Translations under genes and position numbers: made by a program
Notes under the pieces: generated by a model
Databases searched by the model: none
Seen by the model: only the letters and a program-made list of their open reading frames with translations
Told to the model about the DNA's origin: nothing
Origin: Topomyia yanbarensis
Lineage: Eukaryota; Arthropoda; Insecta; Diptera; Culicidae
Reading direction: 5' to 3'
Assembly (NCBI RefSeq): GCF_030247195.1
Contig: NC_080672.1
Location: 365,606,271 to 365,670,270 of the forward strand
DNA length: 64,000 nucleotides
Shown here: positions 1 to 11,377 of the stretch, in pieces
Position numbering within the stretch: the first letter of the stretch is position 1
How the letters are laid out: every line of letters starts with the position of its first letter

Positions 1-178
1 TATAAACAAACTTATTTCGCTCATTATTCCGCTGTCGAGTCAAATTTCATGAAAGATACACATGAATCAACATCTTTACCCTTGGTAGAATCAATTTCAA
101 ATGTCTTCTGGGTTGAAAATATAACAAATTAAGAGAAATCAGCAAAACAAAAGTTTGTTTACAAATCTTATTAGCCCT
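1..178. repeat. Truncated MITE-like repeat, related to 42355-42545
   Basis: This stretch matches the reverse complement of about 42355-42545 over nearly its whole length, including the shared ends around AGAAATCAGCAAAACAAAAG and TTGTTTACAAATCTTATTA. The two ends are themselves roughly inverted (GTAAACAAGC-type sequence at each), as in a short non-autonomous DNA transposon. The window edge cuts off the left end. No coding capacity is seen. Confidence 0.6.
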
Positions 179-500
179 ATTCTAATGTTGATATGGATTT
201 GTCAGCTTGGTGACTACTCATTCTAGGAACATGGCGATCCATCAGGTAGGTCAAGATGTTACAGAAAGTCTGTGTGGCAGTGTTTACATCATTAGTATCC
301 AGAACAGAGTCCCAGTCGATATCATTAAGTACATCCAGCATACTGACATAATCGGCGCGCTTGAAATTGTGAAGTGGATTAGAAGAATTATTCACAAATT
401 TTGAATTCGGACCGTCCTGGAGCGCGAGATGCAAGGGGGGATGATGTCGAACGTGTTTCACTAGCGGCGCACAGTGTCGCCTAACCAGACTAAACCTCAA
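177..500 (-). pseudogene. Fragment of LINE ORF2 (endonuclease-RT linker, Jockey/CR1 type)
   Basis: The minus-strand reading frame has no ATG; its open part begins at a TTG. It contains HHPPLHLAL, which resembles the end of an AP-like endonuclease (SDHHPP-type block). This is followed by NFKRADYVSMLDVLNDIDW and a stretch ending TYLMDRHVPR. In Jockey- and CR1-clade LINEs such a 'NF.KADY..L...L..IDW' segment links the endonuclease to the reverse transcriptase. Neither a reverse transcriptase nor the front of the endonuclease is present, so this is a dead fragment of about 0.3 kb. The clade is inferred only from this linker. Confidence 0.5.
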
Positions 501-1328
501 AATTTTATTATGAATTTTTCATGATATACAATTTTTTTATGTTTGTAAACAGATTGAATAGAGTCTTCTCAAAATATTAAGTCTTAAGAAAGATAGATTT
601 TTTACAGAACTTTAAAGGTGAAAAGATGATCAATTCTTGAAAAAATCTCTATTCAAACCTATTTTAATTAAAATGACTATAATTTTTTAGTTTAGATTCC
701 GATTAGGGTCGAACTGGTTTCATTTTAAAGATTATTCGCTAAGCTTATACTTGCCATTCGATTAAGTTGATGCAAGTTTTTTTCACGCTCATATATGAAG
801 AACAAAAAAAATCACGCATTAAATTAAACTTATAATGTTCAAAGTGACTGTACATTTTTTGAAACAGTTCGGAACGATCGTTTGTAGTTAATGACGCTTG
901 AAAATTAGTTTCCGAAAATGAATGTCTTGTTTTGCCCCTTTCTGCCCCGAGGTATGAAAAAAGTGATTGTATCCACCATTCAAGAATTTCTGAAGATATA
1001 TTTCAGTCCGCTAACCGATTTCCTAAATACTCCAAACCGGTCGTAAAGCGTGGTACAGCATACCGTGGAACTTAAACATTGTCATTCGGCCCAGAGAATC
1101 AGATTCCGCAGTCCCAAAACAGACCAACAATGGTCGCACAAATATTATCAATAATACGTTTTAATAAATTACAATCATACGCAAATGAAATTGAAAAAAA
1201 TCTCTCTCGTAACCTTTTTACGAAAGAGTTTAGAGTATATGTACCATCGAATTGGTTTTAATGTGATGGGGTCGTCTCCGATTCGAGTTTGAATTGTGCG
1301 GATTAACTGACGCATGAGGTTGGCTGTT
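501..1328. other. AT-rich intergenic DNA, no gene seen
   Basis: I see no credible coding frame, RNA gene or terminal inverted repeat here. It forms the left flank of the LINE insertion; the target-site duplication lies at its right edge. Confidence 0.6.
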
Positions 1329-1341
1329 AAACGTTTGCATT
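1329..1341. repeat. Target-site duplication, left copy
   Basis: AAACGTTTGCATT, repeated at 6788-6800 directly after the A-tail of the LINE. At least 10 bases (CGTTTGCATT) are unambiguous; the leading A residues could belong to the tail. Confidence 0.9.
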
Positions 1342-1558
1342 CCAGTCGATATTCAACTCTCGGCGTGTTCGGTTGTGTTATCATAGGTAGAAGATTGTGA
1401 GTGAATAGTGGTCTATTGTTCGGTTTACACCAGCGTCGTCTGCTCGTAGCTCTTCTAACAGATAAGTGATTGTGTATCTTACATCTTTTTTCCACATTAA
1501 CTGTAATTAGTGAGGTTAAATCTCCGGTTGGTTGGGAGCTTGGCTCCATCCGAAAACC

Positions 1559-2773
1559 ATGGAATTTGAGATTTCCAATAACTCAGCAGACCCTCCTCCT
1601 ACCGAGAATCAGAATACTTCGCCGCCTCTATCAATAGAAACACCTGATAATCAGTCCTCCCCCGCCGATACGGCAATTGAATCTAACCTCGACACCCCTC
1701 AATCGATAACAAAAAAGCCAAAACGTGTTCGGCAATATCCGGAATCTTCCAAAGGCCCGTATGAGGTGTTCGCTCGACAAATCGATAAACCCATTAACGC
1801 GTTGCTTGTTGCAGCTGAGCTACATAAGCACTACAAGTCCGTTAAGGAGATACGCAAAGTGAATTTTAGTAAGCTCCGCATAGTGTTCTCGAATCGAGAA
1901 GAAGCTAACAAGGTCGTCTTCAATGAGCTCCTAAACCGTTTGTACAGAATTTATGTGCCCAGTGAAAAAGTAGAAATTGACGGAGTAATCCATCAATCTG
2001 ATCTTGATTTTATTCGTGTCATTAACGACGGCATCGGAAAGTTCAAAGATCCACGTGTTCCATCGGTATCCATTCTCGAATGCCATCAACTTGCAGAATC
2101 AATCTTCAAAGGAAACTCTAAACAATATGCCCCTTCCAACTCGATCCGTGTAACTTTCTCAGGAACTATTCTCCCGGACTTTGTGCAAATAGATGGGGTT
2201 CTGATTCCGGTTCGATTATACTCTCCTAAATTGATGATCTGTAACAAATGCAAAAGGTACGGACACACAGAAGCGATGTGTGCCAACAAATTTAGATGTA
2301 GTTGTGGGCAAGTTCACAATGAAGATGAGTGCCAAATACAAGAAAAGGTCTGCCTGAATTGCCAAGGCGCTCATGCTTCGCAACGGGACTGTCCAGTGTA
2401 TAAGCAAAGAGTTTCACTAGCTAGAGCACGGATAATCCAAAAATCTAAATTGAGCTACGCTGCTGCCATACAAACCAGTAATTCCGTCGATATTACTCAC
2501 GAGAACCAGTTTAGCTCTCTCAGTGAGCTTTCAGATATTGACGAAGCAATCCCTCACAGTAGTTACGCAGAAACCCCCAAACGTAAAAAAGTTCAACGTA
2601 TATCTCACCCTAAAAGAGTTAAACCTTGCCCAACTTCTCAATCTCTGTCCGCTAGATCACTCTCGTCGCAGCCATCTCATCTAAAGCTTTCCGCTACTTC
2701 GGGCTTTCAGTTTAATAAGAACGATTTCCCTAGCCTATCTAATGATACAAAAGAAAAAAAACAAATTGGATAA
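1559..2773 (+). CDS. LINE ORF1: Gag-like nucleic-acid-binding protein, three zinc knuckles
   Basis: This frame encodes 404 residues. The frame is open further upstream, but the first ATG is at 1559, in a good context (ACCATGG). The N-terminal third is Pro/Ser/Thr/Asn-rich and probably disordered. The middle resembles the RNA-binding region of LINE Gag proteins (for example VRQYPESSKGPYEVF). Near residues 225-290 there are three cysteine/histidine knuckles: CNKCKRYGHTEAMC (CX2CX4HX4C), CSCGQVHNEDEC and CLNCQGAHASQRDC. ORF1 proteins of this group bind the element RNA and form the ribonucleoprotein needed for retrotransposition. The tail is Ser/Lys-rich. No internal stop or frameshift is seen. 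ORF2 follows 188 bp downstream in the same direction. Confidence 0.9.
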   Translation: MEFEISNNSADPPPTENQNTSPPLSIETPDNQSSPADTAIESNLDTPQSITKKPKRVRQYPESSKGPYEVFARQIDKPINALLVAAELHKHYKSVKEIRKVNFSKLRIVFSNREEANKVVFNELLNRLYRIYVPSEKVEIDGVIHQSDLDFIRVINDGIGKFKDPRVPSVSILECHQLAESIFKGNSKQYAPSNSIRVTFSGTILPDFVQIDGVLIPVRLYSPKLMICNKCKRYGHTEAMCANKFRCSCGQVHNEDECQIQEKVCLNCQGAHASQRDCPVYKQRVSLARARIIQKSKLSYAAAIQTSNSVDITHENQFSSLSELSDIDEAIPHSSYAETPKRKKVQRISHPKRVKPCPTSQSLSARSLSSQPSHLKLSATSGFQFNKNDFPSLSNDTKEKKQIG

Positions 2774-2961
2774 TCCGAAAAACCAAGAGACGGCTCCAGT
2801 GAAAAAGTTTACAATTTCTGATGTAATTAATTTCTTTGCAAATCTATTGAATTTAGACCCAACGTGGAAGTCCCTTCTGATCCAACTGTCACCCATTCTG
2901 AATACCTTTATCGAGAAGCTCATTTTATCTTGGCCACTCCTTGGATCTTTATTGACGATCG

Positions 2962-5900
2962 ATGGATAGACACACCCGAAATAGAATGCTCACGATGCTC
3001 CAATGGAACAGTAGAAGTATAATTCCAAAATCTGCTAATTTACGTTCATTTATTCAAACATACGATATAGACTGCTTTGCCATATGCGAAACGATGCTAA
3101 CACAAGATTTATTCTTTGACATTCCGTCTTTCAATATCATCAGGTCGGATAGACAAATTCGAGCGGGAGGTGTTATGCTCGGTATCAAAAACTTATATTC
3201 ATATCGTCGAATTAATCTTCCCAATATTCTACCCATCGAAGCTATAGCTTGTTCAGTGACAATTAAAAACGAACTGTTCAACATTGCTCCGGTATACATT
3301 CCACCATTACCAAACAAACTAGATCCTCAAAAGTTGAGAGAACTGATTGCGCGCCTTCCCCACCCAACATTCATACTTGGAGACTTCAATTCGCATGGAT
3401 GTATGTGGGGAGAATCTACCGACGATACTAGATCTAGGGTGATTTACGAGTTGCTAGACGATTACAACCTCTCTGTTCTCAATACAGGAGAGATAACACG
3501 AATAGCTTGTCCTCCAGCACGATGTAGCAGAGTTGATTTGTCTCTGTGTTCATCTACGATTGCTCTTAATTGCTCATGGAGCACACTTGATGATCCAGCG
3601 GGAAGCGATCATCTCCCTATTCTGTTAAAGTACGCAACCCACTCAAAAAATGAGTGCTATGTGTCATTTGATATGTGTAAAAATATAGATTGGGAAGCAT
3701 ATTCTGCTATTATTTTGGAAAACGTTGAAAGCTACAGGCCGGTTCACCCAAGTGAATTGTATTCGTTTATATCTCAGTTGATCGTGGATTCTGCCCTCCA
3801 AGCGCAGACCAAACCGATTCACCAATCTGGCGACAATATGGTGGGATAAAGAATGCACAGATATTATTAAAATAAGATCGGAAGCGTTTGTAATATTTAG
3901 GAAAGAGGGTTTATTCGAACAGTTTCTAAAATATAAAGAAGCTGAGGCTAAAAGCAAGAAAATATTAAAAAGAAAAAAACGGGAATATTGGAAAAAATTT
4001 GTCCAATCATTGACTAGAGAAACAGCAATGTCCACACTGTGGTCTACTGCTCGGAAACTGCGAAATTTGCAGCCGGAACTTAGCAATCGCGAAGAATATA
4101 ATTCTAATTGGATGGAGCAATTTGCAGACAATTTATGCCCTGCATTTGTTGCTGTAAATACCCCAATATTTCACAACTCCCATAAATCAATCTGCTCTCT
4201 GGACGATAAATTTACTGTTGGTGAATTAGAATGTGCATTGCATGATTGTAACAATTCCTCTCCTGGATTAGATAATATCCGCTTTTCACTTATAAAAAAT
4301 CTACCGCTGCCCGCAAAACTAGTTTTGATAGACGCATTCAACTGGATGTTCTCGAATAACGTAGTACCGGAGGCTTGGAGACAGATTAAAATAGTTGCCA
4401 TTGCCAAACCAGGGAAAGATGCCAACGATTTCACTTCATATCGCCCAGTAGGTCTTATTTCATGTCTGCGTAAAACTTTAGAAAAAATGATTTTCACAAG
4501 ACTTGAAAGCTGGGCCGAAAAGCACGGTTGTCTCTCTCCAACTCAGTACGGTTTTCGACAGACCCGTAGCACAAGAGATTGCCATGCCTTGTTAGCTACA
4601 GACATTCAACTGGCTTTCGAATCCAAGGAAGAATTGGCAGCAGTTTTCTTGGATATCAAAGGTGCCTACGACTCAGTGTTAATTGATGTGTTGTGTAAAA
4701 AGCTTAACAACAACGGAGTTCCGCGGGCCATGAGTGGTTTTATATACAATCTTCTTTATACAAAACAGATGCATTTTGCTCATAACAACGAAATCAAGGC
4801 TTTTCGCACTAGTCATATGGGATTGACACAAGGGTCGACCCTTAGTCCTTTGCTATTCAATGTGTACACTAGTGATATCGATAGTTGTTTACAAAGTGAT
4901 TGTGTTTTAGTGCAATATGCAGATGATTACTGTGTATGGGCCACGGGAAAGAAATGTGATGATATTAAACAACATCTACAGGAGAGCCTGAATAACATAG
5001 CTAGATGGGCAGACCAGATTGGAGTTAGATTTTCAGTAGCCAAAATTGAAATGGTAGTTTTCTCGAGAAAACGTCCTGCTTCATCTATTCAATTATTCTT
5101 ATATGATGTTGTGATCACGCAATCTCTAATTTTCAAGTATCTTGGTCTCTGGTTTGACTCCAAATGTACCTGGAAAGCTCATGTGGAATATTTGATGAGT
5201 AAATGTCAACGACGTACAAACTTTTTAAAAACAATTTCTAGCACATGGTGGGGTGCGCAACCCTCGGACATGATTATGTTGTACAAGACAACAATTCTTT
5301 CCGTCATAGAGTATGGATGTGTTGCGTTCCAAATGATGGCTAAAACTCATTTGGCAAAAATTGAACGTGTGCAATACCGTTGCCTGAGAATATGTCTAGG
5401 TTTGATGATTTCGACCCATACCATGTCTGTGGAGGTTATAGCTGGTGTCCCGCCATTATTTATCCGTTTCTGTCAACTAAACTCTCGATATTTAATTTCC
5501 TGTCATGTCAGGTCCACAAAAATCATGGAAAGGCTTGATTTGCTTTTTGAGGTAAACCCACAATGCAAGTTTTTATTTGTCTATAGAGAATGTTTGTCCA
5601 TTCCGTCATCAACATCTAGCCTAATGCATTATTATGATCTTTCCATACAATCTCGTACTTATGTAATCCCATCAGATACATCTCTTATTCGCGATATGAA
5701 ATCCATTCCGGATTATATCCGTCCATCTCCAATAAAACTTTTGTGCGATGAAAAAATGTCTTCTTTCCCGCAAGAAAACATATTTTTCACAGACGGCTCG
5801 ATGATAAACGACTCCACAGGCTTTGGAGTTTATAACAGCCAGCATGAAGCTTTCTTCAAACTGGAAAGCCCATGTTCTGTGTATACAGCCGAACTAACTG

Positions 5901-6618
5901 CTATTCTGTATGTGTGCGAGTATATCCGGTCCCTTCCTCAAGGGAACTTTTTAATATGCTCAGATAGTTACAGCTCAATTAAAGCTTTGGAGTCGATAAA
6001 AATTAATAGCAAATCAGTGCAAGCTGTGATTAAAATACGAAAATCCGTCCACTACCTGTCTGAACACCAATCTAAAATATCTCTGCTATGGGTTCCAGCA
6101 CATTCCAATATAAACGGTAATGAGCGTGCAGACTTGCTGGCTAAGAAAGGGGCTAGAGAAGGCAGTGTTTTTCATAGAGCAATAGAACCACAAGATTTCT
6201 TTCCTTTGGTCGATAAAATCGCAACCGAAAACTGGCAGCGAATGTGGACGGAAGGTGAATTAGGAAGGCACTGCCATAGCATTTTACCTACTGTGAATAG
6301 AACTCCATGGTTTTCCGGAAAAAACGTTGAGAGACCTTTTATAAAAAATATGTCCCGTTTAATTGCCAACCACTACACTCAAAATGCGCATCTTTTCAGA
6401 ATAAACATCTTTGCGAGTGCAGGAAGGGTTATGGTGACATAGACCATTTGATTTGGAACTGCGACCGATTCGATACTCCTAGGAATAATCTAGTACAAGA
6501 CCTAATCAGCATTGGCCGAGAAACAAGTATACCGATTCGAAATGTGTTGGGGACAATGGACATACCGTATATGATGATGATAAACAATTTCCTCATGAAT
6601 ACTAAAACACAAATCTAA
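2962..6618 (+). pseudogene. LINE ORF2: AP-endonuclease, reverse transcriptase, RNase H; two frameshifts
   Basis: The frame starts at ATG 2962. The endonuclease part shows LQWNSRSI, CETM, LGDFNSHG and SDHLPI, the usual N, E, DxN and SDH catalytic blocks. The frame is then lost: it shifts near 3820-3838, the original frame stops at 3849, and the protein continues one frame over with WWDKECTDIIKIR. The reverse transcriptase has FLDIKGAYDS (block A) and YADD at 4916-4927 (block C). RNase H follows with TDGS near 5790, YTAEL, CSDSYSS and WVPAHSNINGNERAD, so its D-E-D-H/D set looks complete. A second shift near 6400-6412 returns the frame to the original one, giving a C-terminal CCHC-like motif (CECRKGYGDIDHLIWNC) and a stop at 6616-6618. 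ORF2 normally nicks the target, primes on it and copies the RNA; here only separate pieces could be made. Confidence 0.93.
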
Positions 6619-6757
6619 CATAAGTCTAAAGAAGCTCATAACCTTACTGTTTAACTAAACTAACCTTTAATCAAAAATTCGAATTCTAACAATTTTCAAA
6701 AGATTTTATTTATTGTGCATTTGATATTCGGCTCTGTAATGGGAAACCAATGATCCT

Positions 6758-6763
6758 AATAAA
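6758..6763 (+). terminator. Poly(A) signal AATAAA of the LINE
   Basis: AATAAA lies just ahead of the roughly 24-base A-tail. The tail following almost at once is usual for LINEs that end in their own poly(A) tract. Confidence 0.75.
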
Positions 6764-6787
6764 ATTAAAAAAAAAAAAAAAAAAAAA

Positions 6788-6800
6788 AAACGTTTGCATT
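6788..6800. repeat. Target-site duplication, right copy
   Basis: Direct repeat of 1329-1341, marking the 3' boundary of the LINE. Confidence 0.9.
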
Positions 6801-8266
6801 TAGCTACAATCGCAGCTGACTGGAAGAGAACATAGGGTTACCTTCGATGGCTCTGCTCTACCTAACTACCCCCTCTTTGACAAGGTTCGACTAACTGTTC
6901 GCATTTTTGTGCCGCGTGTCGCGAGCTGTAGTACAGTTTGCTCGGATAAATTCTTGCCTTTATGATAGTACATCTACAGGAACTTATCGTTTAGTGAATA
7001 ATACAACTATAAGTGATGCACGAAATTTATTTTCTGGAATAATTAAGATAAATAATTTGTGTCTTCGACAAAGTTGTAGCAAATGTTACTACAATAGAAA
7101 TTGCTGAAGATATGATATGGTTGCTCCATTTGTTTCTTTATTTTAATAATCTGACTATTTTTGTAGTCACTAATTTTATTAATATCATTCAAATTATTTA
7201 TTTGACACAATTTTGACATAATTTAATTCCATATTTTTTCAATATCATGTAATTTTTCATTTCAAACATTTAATGCATTTTCTTTTGTTTATCTTTTTCT
7301 TCTTCTTATTGATTTTATGCATTCTATTCAATTTGTTTTTTTTTATTCATTCAATTCATTGTAGTGTTTTCATTATTTAAAATTATATTTTTATTGCTTT
7401 ATTTTATTATTTTTATCCTTTTCTTTTCTTTTTTTATTTCATTAATTTTTGTCAATTCAAAAGTCGCTTTAGTAACTTTTTTTATTCATATTTATATTTC
7501 CAGGACATACATTTTATTCAGCTTATTATATTATGAATGATCCTACAATGATATGAGAAAGAAACGTCTCGTCTCACTGCTAGGTGGATTAAGTCGATTT
7601 TTATTTCAACTAAGAAGTCTATCATTTAATAGTCCGTTCAGTTGATATTTTAAATAGTTTCTCATCTTACTATTTTCCTATTTATTGGACCCTCTCTCCC
7701 TCTCGCTCTTCCCAAGCTAGTTTGTTTTTTGTTCAACCTTTTGAAAACAACACACACCTGAGAAACTTTTGAGGAAAAAGTGCACACCTACATTTTCAAT
7801 TACACTGAAAACAAGTGCCCCGCCGCACAGCATCATCAAGATTGCAAATAATTCAAGCTGGAAGAATATTTAATTTTCTTTTCCGGCATGTCACTCACTT
7901 GGCGTAGATAGCGCACAGTGTGAACAACCTTTTCAAGAAGGCTTCGCTGGCTTATGGGAGGCTATTACTGCTGAGCTCTGGAAGCGTAGATCAATTTTTA
8001 CGGTCAAACAAATGCCAACTCTCAGAGTGCGCATTTGACAATTTCTAACAACATTACCAAATTTCAAATTCATCGGTAAAATTTTCTCTTGAAATATTAT
8101 ACTCACAACAAACGATGTAAAAAACTATGCAATCTATACGTAATCATCAGTAATAAAATGCAAATGCAATAAAAGCAATAAAATATGTAAATATATTTCA
8201 CTAGACAACGCATTTCTCAGTGTAGTGTATGGACTCCGACCACCTCGAACGTCCTTTCATAGTATA
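6801..8266. other. Non-coding flank, pyrimidine- and T-rich
   Basis: No convincing gene. There is a T-rich stretch (about 7120-7450) and a CT-rich run (about 7690-7720). A short piece near 7567-7595 (CTGCTAGGTGGATTAAG) resembles the right part of the dispersed repeat at 53440-53465. The small open frame at 6907-7107 has no recognisable motif. Confidence 0.5.
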
Positions 8267-9029
8267 GGGGCCATGCATAAATGACGTAGCATTTTGGGGG
8301 GTAGGGGGGGTATACTAAATTTGTGACGAAGTGTGACGAGGGGGAGGGTAGGGTCAGAAGTTGCGCGACGTAGCGTTAAGATTTTTTTTACGGGAATTAA
8401 AACCCATTGATTAGAAAAAAAACAATTTGATGGATGATGGGAATGGAGGACCCAAGAGAAATAAATTTAAATTCACACAAGGTACTTTTCATGAAATTTT
8501 TAATGTAGTAAGTTTACGTGTATGCGGATTTAACCTGCTACATTAGTTAGCTAATCTTGCTATCTAGTAGACTTAGTTTGTTAGCTGAATTAAGTTTTCT
8601 CTTCGGATTCAACCAAACAAAATTTAGTAATTTTATCGAATGTATGCTTCTTAGAATCATGGGCAGCTGCAGCATCGTGAACTGAGAGATCTTTTGTTCA
8701 TATTCCATGACATATAAAACTCAAAACAAAATTATTAACGCTATATTTTTCATGAAATGGGTTTATTTTGTTCGCAATTTGCTTTTATAATCAAAATGTT
8801 AATAAAAGCCGTCAAAAATTTTGTAAATACATATATTTAAAAAAATTGTAAAACATATTAAATTTTTTTTTCATTCCCCGGTCGCGTTGGAAAGGGGGGG
8901 GGGGGGGGTTGTCAGAAATGCTACGTTATTTACAAGGGGGAGGTTAGAGTTTTGTGACAAAATGCTACGAGGGGGGAGGGAGGGGTCGAAAAACGCCGAA
9001 AAAAAGCTACGTCATTTGTGTACGGCCCC
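8267..9029. mobile_element. MITE with GGGGCC terminal inverted repeats
   Basis: The left end GGGGCCATGCATAAATGACG and the reverse complement of the right end (GGGGCCGTACACAAATGACG) pair over more than 24 bases and both run into TAGC. The trinucleotide ATA flanks both ends (8264-8266 and 9030-9032), a candidate 3-bp target-site duplication. G-runs lie just inside each end. There is no transposase. A related, truncated end (GGGCCGTCCATAAGTGATG) occurs at 20272. Confidence 0.8.
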
Positions 9030-9264
9030 ATACCAGAATTCCCTCCTGTGTGGTATTGCACCATGTTGTGACGATTCGCAAGTACTCTAAAAATGTCCAT
9101 TTTACACATTGTCCTTATTGTACCTGACAGGCATCACTCTTTCCAGCAGCGATAACCACAGCAACAACAACAACAACAATCCCTTCACATTACGATCGAA
9201 TAGTTAATGGCGGGGAAAGTGGTCTACATTTTTGAAATCTGTTTGTTTATGTCTATTTCCGCAG

Positions 9265-9465
9265 CACGACGTCCCACCGGGCAAGCATGCCTTCATCGTG
9301 ATCAGCCAACCGAAAGGCAATCTGGTCTGGGTTTCGACCGATGCTTCAGCGGTCACCCCGGGCGGTAGTGGCAGTGGAACTGGCGGCGGTGGCAGCAGTA
9401 CTACCAGCGATAAGGAAAAGTATAAACCTCGGCTGCATACCTGGAACGAGTGCGACAGTGTCCAG
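9265..9465 (+). CDS. Internal exon of an unidentified host gene
   Basis: A pyrimidine-rich tract and GCAG precede 9265, and CAG/GTAAGT follows 9465, giving strong acceptor and donor sites. The 201-bp exon is open in phase 0 at both ends and encodes 67 residues: HDVPPGKHAFIVISQPKG, then NLVWVSTDASAVTPG, then a Gly/Ser-rich linker, then KYKPRLHTWNECDSVQ. Its base composition is richer in G and C than the surrounding DNA, and codon third positions look selected. The Gly/Ser linker is probably a variable loop in an otherwise folded protein. I do not recognise the family. The neighbouring exons are not evident within several kilobases either way, so it would belong to a gene with large introns that may span much of this part of the window. 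Confidence 0.65.
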
Positions 9466-10876
9466 GTAAGTTGCCAGTTCATTCTGTTCCCTTACTGTGT
9501 ATAGTTCGGCGGTACTTTTCCAACTCCTATTGCTTGTACAGTAGATAGGTACGGCCATGCCAGCTTTTCAGTGTAGCTGTGAAAATCAAATTGGGTTTGT
9601 TTATGCAACAGTATCTCCCATTAAGTGGTTAGTACTATTAAAATTAACGGTGGTCAAACTCAAATTCGATGAATGTAAACATGATCCTAGATCAAAGCTT
9701 TCCAACCAAAATCCTTTTCATCTGTACAAAACACATACAAAAACACACGCAATCCAACAACCCCGTTTCATACATTTAAACTCACACACATAACTGGCAG
9801 CCCATAAAAACGGAACGATTCTGCTTACATAAACTGCATCAGTAGCATGAAAATACCAGCCACGTAATGTAATAAAAACAGCCTTAATGTATAAGCCGAT
9901 GTGCTTGCAGTGCGCAAATTGTCCCGGTGCTGTTTTTGTGTGCTTTTGTAAGTATGCTATTTGCTACTGCTTTTAAAGCATAATCTGTGCGCCCACATGC
10001 TGAACAATAAATTTAGATAAAGGAACAGGAAGAGCTTTCACGGCATGGCAAATACAGCAGCCGATTAGGGTTAGTCTCATAAGAAATTCTGTTCTCGTTT
10101 AATATTTTTATTTCTGTGGGAACCATCAAATCAGAGTTCATCCCCGCCTTACGGTGGGCGAATCTGATTAGACAGGTTTTTCGGGGATGCTTTCTCCGAA
10201 CACACTTTTTAATGAAGTATTTAAGGAACTGATGGTGTAGCTATCGCGTCGTTCCTTCGCTAATGGTTCCATTCTAATGCGTACGGTTTACGTTATATGC
10301 TCGAAAGCGTCGGCGTGTTATGTAAATCACTGTTACTTACAAGGGCTTCAAGATGTTTTATGGAAACATTGGGTGGGCAAATCGCGGGAGAAGGTTCGCT
10401 GTAGCCGATTTCATCACAAGTTTAAGATTTCTGAACTTTCGGTATGGCAACTTATGCCTGAACTTTTTAAGACTAAAGATGGCCGTCTATTTAAATAGTA
10501 CTGATTTTTTTAAAGTAATTTAGCCACATTTTATCATTAACCTCATCTCTCATCATCTAATGTTGGATAAGGCCGTTAAATGCAGCTGCCGAAACACACT
10601 TTATTCCGGAAAACTACCCAGAAAATACGACTGATTTTAGCTTGCTGGGAAGCTAAGGGAAGTGACCTGACTAAAAATTAATTTGAAATCACACCGTTTT
10701 AACTTCTCCTCTTTATGAATTTTCTCGACAACAGGAAAAAAGCATTCAGCAGTAAGGAACAAAATTAAGTTTTACTCCGACTATCACCTGCATTACGTAC
10801 TCATCTGCAAAACAAAATTAAAATTTACAATTTCATTGCACAAGACAATCCAGAAAGAAGGAAACAAAGAAACAAG
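9466..10876. other. Probable intron or intergenic DNA
   Basis: No further exon with good splice sites was recognised. Short open frames at 9557-9793 and 10277-10498 have no family signature. Confidence 0.45.
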
Positions 10877-11377
10877 AAACTGGAAACAAGAAACTGGAAC
10901 CTGGAACCTGGAACCTGGAACCTGGAACCTGGAACCTGGAACCTGGAACCTGGAACCTGGAACCTGGAACCTGGAACCTGGAACCTGGAACCTGGAACCT
11001 GGAACCTGGAACCTGGAACCTGGAACCTGGAACCTGGAACCTGGAACCTGGAACCTGGAACCTGGAACCTGGAACCTGGAACCTGGAACCTGGAACCTGG
11101 AACCTGGAACCTGGAACCTGGAACCTGGAACCTGGAACCTGGAACCTGGAACCTGGAACCTGGAACCTGGAACCTGGAACCTGGAACCTGGAACCTGGAA
11201 CCTGGAACCTGGAACCTGGAACCTGGAACCTGGAACCTGGAACCTGGAGCCTGGAACCTGGAACCTGGAACCTGGAACCTGGAACCTGGAACCTGGAACC
11301 TGGAACCTGGAACCTGGAACCAGGAACCAGGAACCTGGAAACTGGAAACAGGAAACAGGAAACTGGAATATGGAAAA
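10877..11377. repeat. 7-bp minisatellite (AACCTGG)n
   Basis: About 60 head-to-tail copies of AACCTGG run from about 10894 to 11340, almost without error (one AGCCTGG near 11246). The flanks grade into the variants GAAACTGG and GAAACAGG. The unit has no stop codon in any frame, so long 'TWNLEPG' and 'FQVPGSR' readings arise on the two strands; these are artefacts of the repeat. Confidence 0.97.

Larger units (their letters stand above)
1342..6790 (+). mobile_element. Full-length I-group non-LTR retrotransposon (LINE) with TSD
   Basis: The element has a 5' leader (from CCAGTCG at 1342), ORF1 with zinc knuckles, ORF2 with endonuclease, reverse transcriptase and RNase H, an AATAAA at 6758-6763, and an A-tail to 6790. 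The 13-bp sequence AAACGTTTGCATT occurs at 1329-1341 and again at 6788-6800 (its first A residues merge with the A-tail), so this is a target-site duplication from target-primed reverse transcription. A terminal RNase H places it in the I group (I, Loa, R1, Outcast and relatives). A CAGT start would fit the I clade, but the clade is not proven here. The intact duplication and the small number of lesions point to a recent insertion. ORF2 is broken, so this copy should not be autonomous. Confidence 0.93.

Noticed and set aside
3664..4131. Minus-strand frame of 155 residues opposite the LINE
   Set aside because: Shadow of ORF2 coding sequence; no independent signal.
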